Positions 6,557-7,349 of a stretch of 7,349 nt of DNA are shown piece after piece (positions within the stretch are counted from its first letter, which is position 1; each line of letters starts with the position of its first letter). Position numbers and translations under genes: made by a program. This DNA comes from Verrucomicrobiota bacterium (GTDB lineage Bacteria > Verrucomicrobiota > Verrucomicrobiia > Opitutales > Opitutaceae), in contig JAEYQF010000348.1 in NCBI GenBank assembly GCA_023410155.1, forward strand, positions 1 through 7,349, given 5' to 3'. The notes under the pieces were generated by a model that worked only from the letters and a program-made list of their open reading frames with translations, was not told the DNA's origin and did no database searches.

Positions 6557-6565
6557 ATTCCCAAT

Positions 6566-6631
6566 GAACGACAGAGACACCGAGGCCACAGAGAAACCCG
6601 ATTTGGGATGAGCTCTGTGTCTCTGTGGTTC
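6566..6631. repeat. ACAGAG-type inverted repeat, copy 2 (ureA-ureB gap)
   Basis: The left arm GAACGACAGAGACACCGAG (6566-6584) and right arm CTCTGTGTCTCTGTGGTTC (6613-6631) are complementary at 17 of 19 positions, with a 28-base loop. It is the tidiest of the three related dyads. The right arm ends 9 bases before the ureB start codon. A hairpin here would sit immediately upstream of the ureB initiation region in the message. Confidence 0.85.
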
Positions 6632-6640
6632 TATGCTCCC

Positions 6641-6952
6641 ATGATCCCTGGCGAAATCATTCCTGCAGCCGACGCCGCTTCGCTTGAGGCGAATCTTGGC
6701 CTTGAAACGAAGACCATCAGCGTCGCCAACACCGGCGATCGTCCGATTCAGGTCGGCTCACATTTTCATTTCTTCGAGACCAACGAGGCCCTGCGCTTCG
6801 ATCGCGCGGTGGCGCGCGGTTTTCGTCTCAATATCCCCGCCGGCACCGCCGTGCGCTTCGAAGCCGGTGACACCAAGACGGTCGAACTCGTCGCGCTCGC
6901 CGGCACCCGCGAAGTCTACGGCCTCAACGCGAAGGTCAACGGCAAGCTCTGA
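6641..6952 (+). CDS. ureB: UreB, urease beta subunit
   Basis: This is the beta subunit of urease, which helps build the trimer around UreC. The product has 103 residues, the usual length for free-standing UreB. It starts with the family-typical MIPGEIIPA (1-9), followed by TGDRPIQVGSHFHFFETN (31-48), ALRFDRAVARGFRLNIPAGT (50-69), AVRFEAGDTKTVELVALAG (70-88) and YGLNAKVNGKL (93-103). An in-frame ATG at 6608 would prefix 11 residues, but they are encoded by the inverted repeat and are absent from the family, so ATG 6641 is the start. ureA ends 84 bases upstream and ureC starts 152 bases downstream; both gaps hold repeat dyads. In many bacteria these genes nearly touch, so the spacing is unusual. 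No Shine-Dalgarno motif is seen; the context is TGCTCCCATG. Confidence 0.96.
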   Translation: MIPGEIIPAADAASLEANLGLETKTISVANTGDRPIQVGSHFHFFETNEALRFDRAVARGFRLNIPAGTAVRFEAGDTKTVELVALAGTREVYGLNAKVNGKL

Positions 6953-6964
6953 GGGTGAAATCTC

Positions 6965-7080
6965 GCCACAGAGGACACGGAGCGCCGACACAGAGATCAC
7001 AGAGCACGAACCTTTCGGCGATGTTTCCTTCATCTACTTCCTCCGTGCCCTCTGTGTCCGAGCTCTGTGCGCTCTGTCGC
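6965..7080. repeat. ACAGAG-type inverted repeat, copy 3, extended form (ureB-ureC gap)
   Basis: The left arm 6965-7004 (starting GCCACAGAGGACACGGAG) and right arm 7041-7080 (ending GAGCTCTGTGCGCTCTGTCGC in its last part) are complementary at about 31 of 40 positions without gaps, around a 36-base loop. The arms are roughly twice the length of those in the ureA-ureB copy, as if built from two units. The element fills most of the 152-base gap. No T-run follows the right arm. The 24 bases between it and the ureC start show no Shine-Dalgarno motif. Confidence 0.8.
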
Positions 7081-7104
7081 TAAACGTCTGAATCTCTTCC
7101 GCCC

Positions 7105-7349
7105 ATGCCTCTGAAACTCACCCGTCGCCAATACGCCGAGATGTTCGGTCCCACGGTCGGTGACCGCGTTCGTCTCGCCGACACCGAGCTCTTTGTCCAA
7201 GTCGAGCGCGACCTCATCGCCGAAGGCGGCGGTTATGGCAACGAGGTCAAATTTGGCGGAGGCAAGGTCATCCGCGACGGCATGGGGCAGTCGTCCACCG
7301 CGCTCGATGCGGAGGCGCTCGATTTGATCATCACCAACGCGCTGATCAT
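7105..7349 (+). CDS. ureC: UreC, urease alpha (catalytic) subunit, 5' part only
   Basis: This is the N-terminal part of the catalytic urease subunit, open to the window edge. Only 81 complete codons are present, about one seventh of a family of roughly 570 residues. The fragment shows the diagnostic start: MPLKLTRRQYAEMFGPTVGD (1-20), RVRLADTELFVQVERDL (21-37), NEVKFGGGKVIRDGMGQS (46-63) and LDLIITNALI (72-81). Between VERDL and NEVKFGGG there is a glycine-rich IAEGGGYG segment, a few residues longer than the common form. The nickel ligands and the carbamylated lysine lie beyond the window, so activity cannot be judged. It is the third urease structural gene in the usual ureA-ureB-ureC order. 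No Shine-Dalgarno motif precedes ATG 7105; the context is TCCGCCCATG. Confidence 0.95.
   Translation, partial: MPLKLTRRQYAEMFGPTVGDRVRLADTELFVQVERDLIAEGGGYGNEVKFGGGKVIRDGMGQSSTALDAEALDLIITNALI

Noticed and set aside
5263..7080. ACAGAG repeats as a CRISPR array
   Set aside because: The units form inverted dyads in separate gaps, without regular direct repeats and unique spacers, and no cas gene is present.
6684..7091. Plus-strand open frame overlapping ureB and the ureB-ureC gap
   Set aside because: Its first half is an off-frame of ureB and its second half is translated repeat (LRALCVRALCAL-like), so it is not a gene.

Overview
The window carries a urea uptake and urea hydrolysis cluster, all on the + strand: urtA-urtB-urtC-urtD-urtE (five-part urea ABC transporter) followed by ureA-ureB-ureC (structural subunits of urease; ureC is cut off by the window end). 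Gene identities are clear from protein motifs. The GC-rich coding sequence, cleavable non-lipoprotein signal peptide on UrtA, absence of Shine-Dalgarno motifs and dispersed intergenic repeats (ACAGAG-type dyads and CTCTCAGCTC-type repeats) suggest a Gram-negative bacterium. From memory of such repeats I favour Verrucomicrobiota, perhaps an Opitutaceae relative, but this is an inference and not proven here.

Layout: 1-125 is a leader with a long RNA hairpin (63-103) just before urtA. urtA (126-1394) encodes the periplasmic urea-binding protein. It is followed by a GC-rich terminator-like hairpin (1427-1465) and a sigma-54-like -24/-12 element (1502-1517) only 18 bases before urtB. urtB (1535-3316) and urtC (3324-4451) encode the two membrane permeases. 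urtD (4486-5250) and urtE (5349-6146) encode the two ATPases. ureA (6254-6556), ureB (6641-6952) and ureC (7105 to the edge) encode the urease gamma, beta and alpha subunits. No urease accessory gene (ureD, E, F, G) lies in the window; they would have to be downstream or elsewhere.

How it works together: UrtA captures urea in the periplasm, UrtB/UrtC form the channel, UrtD/UrtE drive transport with ATP, and urease splits the imported urea to ammonia and CO2. The sigma-54-like site would fit nitrogen control. The hairpin after urtA would let the binding protein be made in excess over the membrane and ATPase parts.

The genes are conventional. The unusual part is the spacing: every gap downstream of urtC holds a repeat. 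Three gaps hold related ACAGAG-type inverted repeats, one holds a different CTCTCAGCTC-type repeat, and one holds a short AATCGAAAATC direct repeat. Also notable are a roughly 30-residue charged insertion in UrtE and the lack of a Shine-Dalgarno motif before any of the eight genes. I did not find a new system here.
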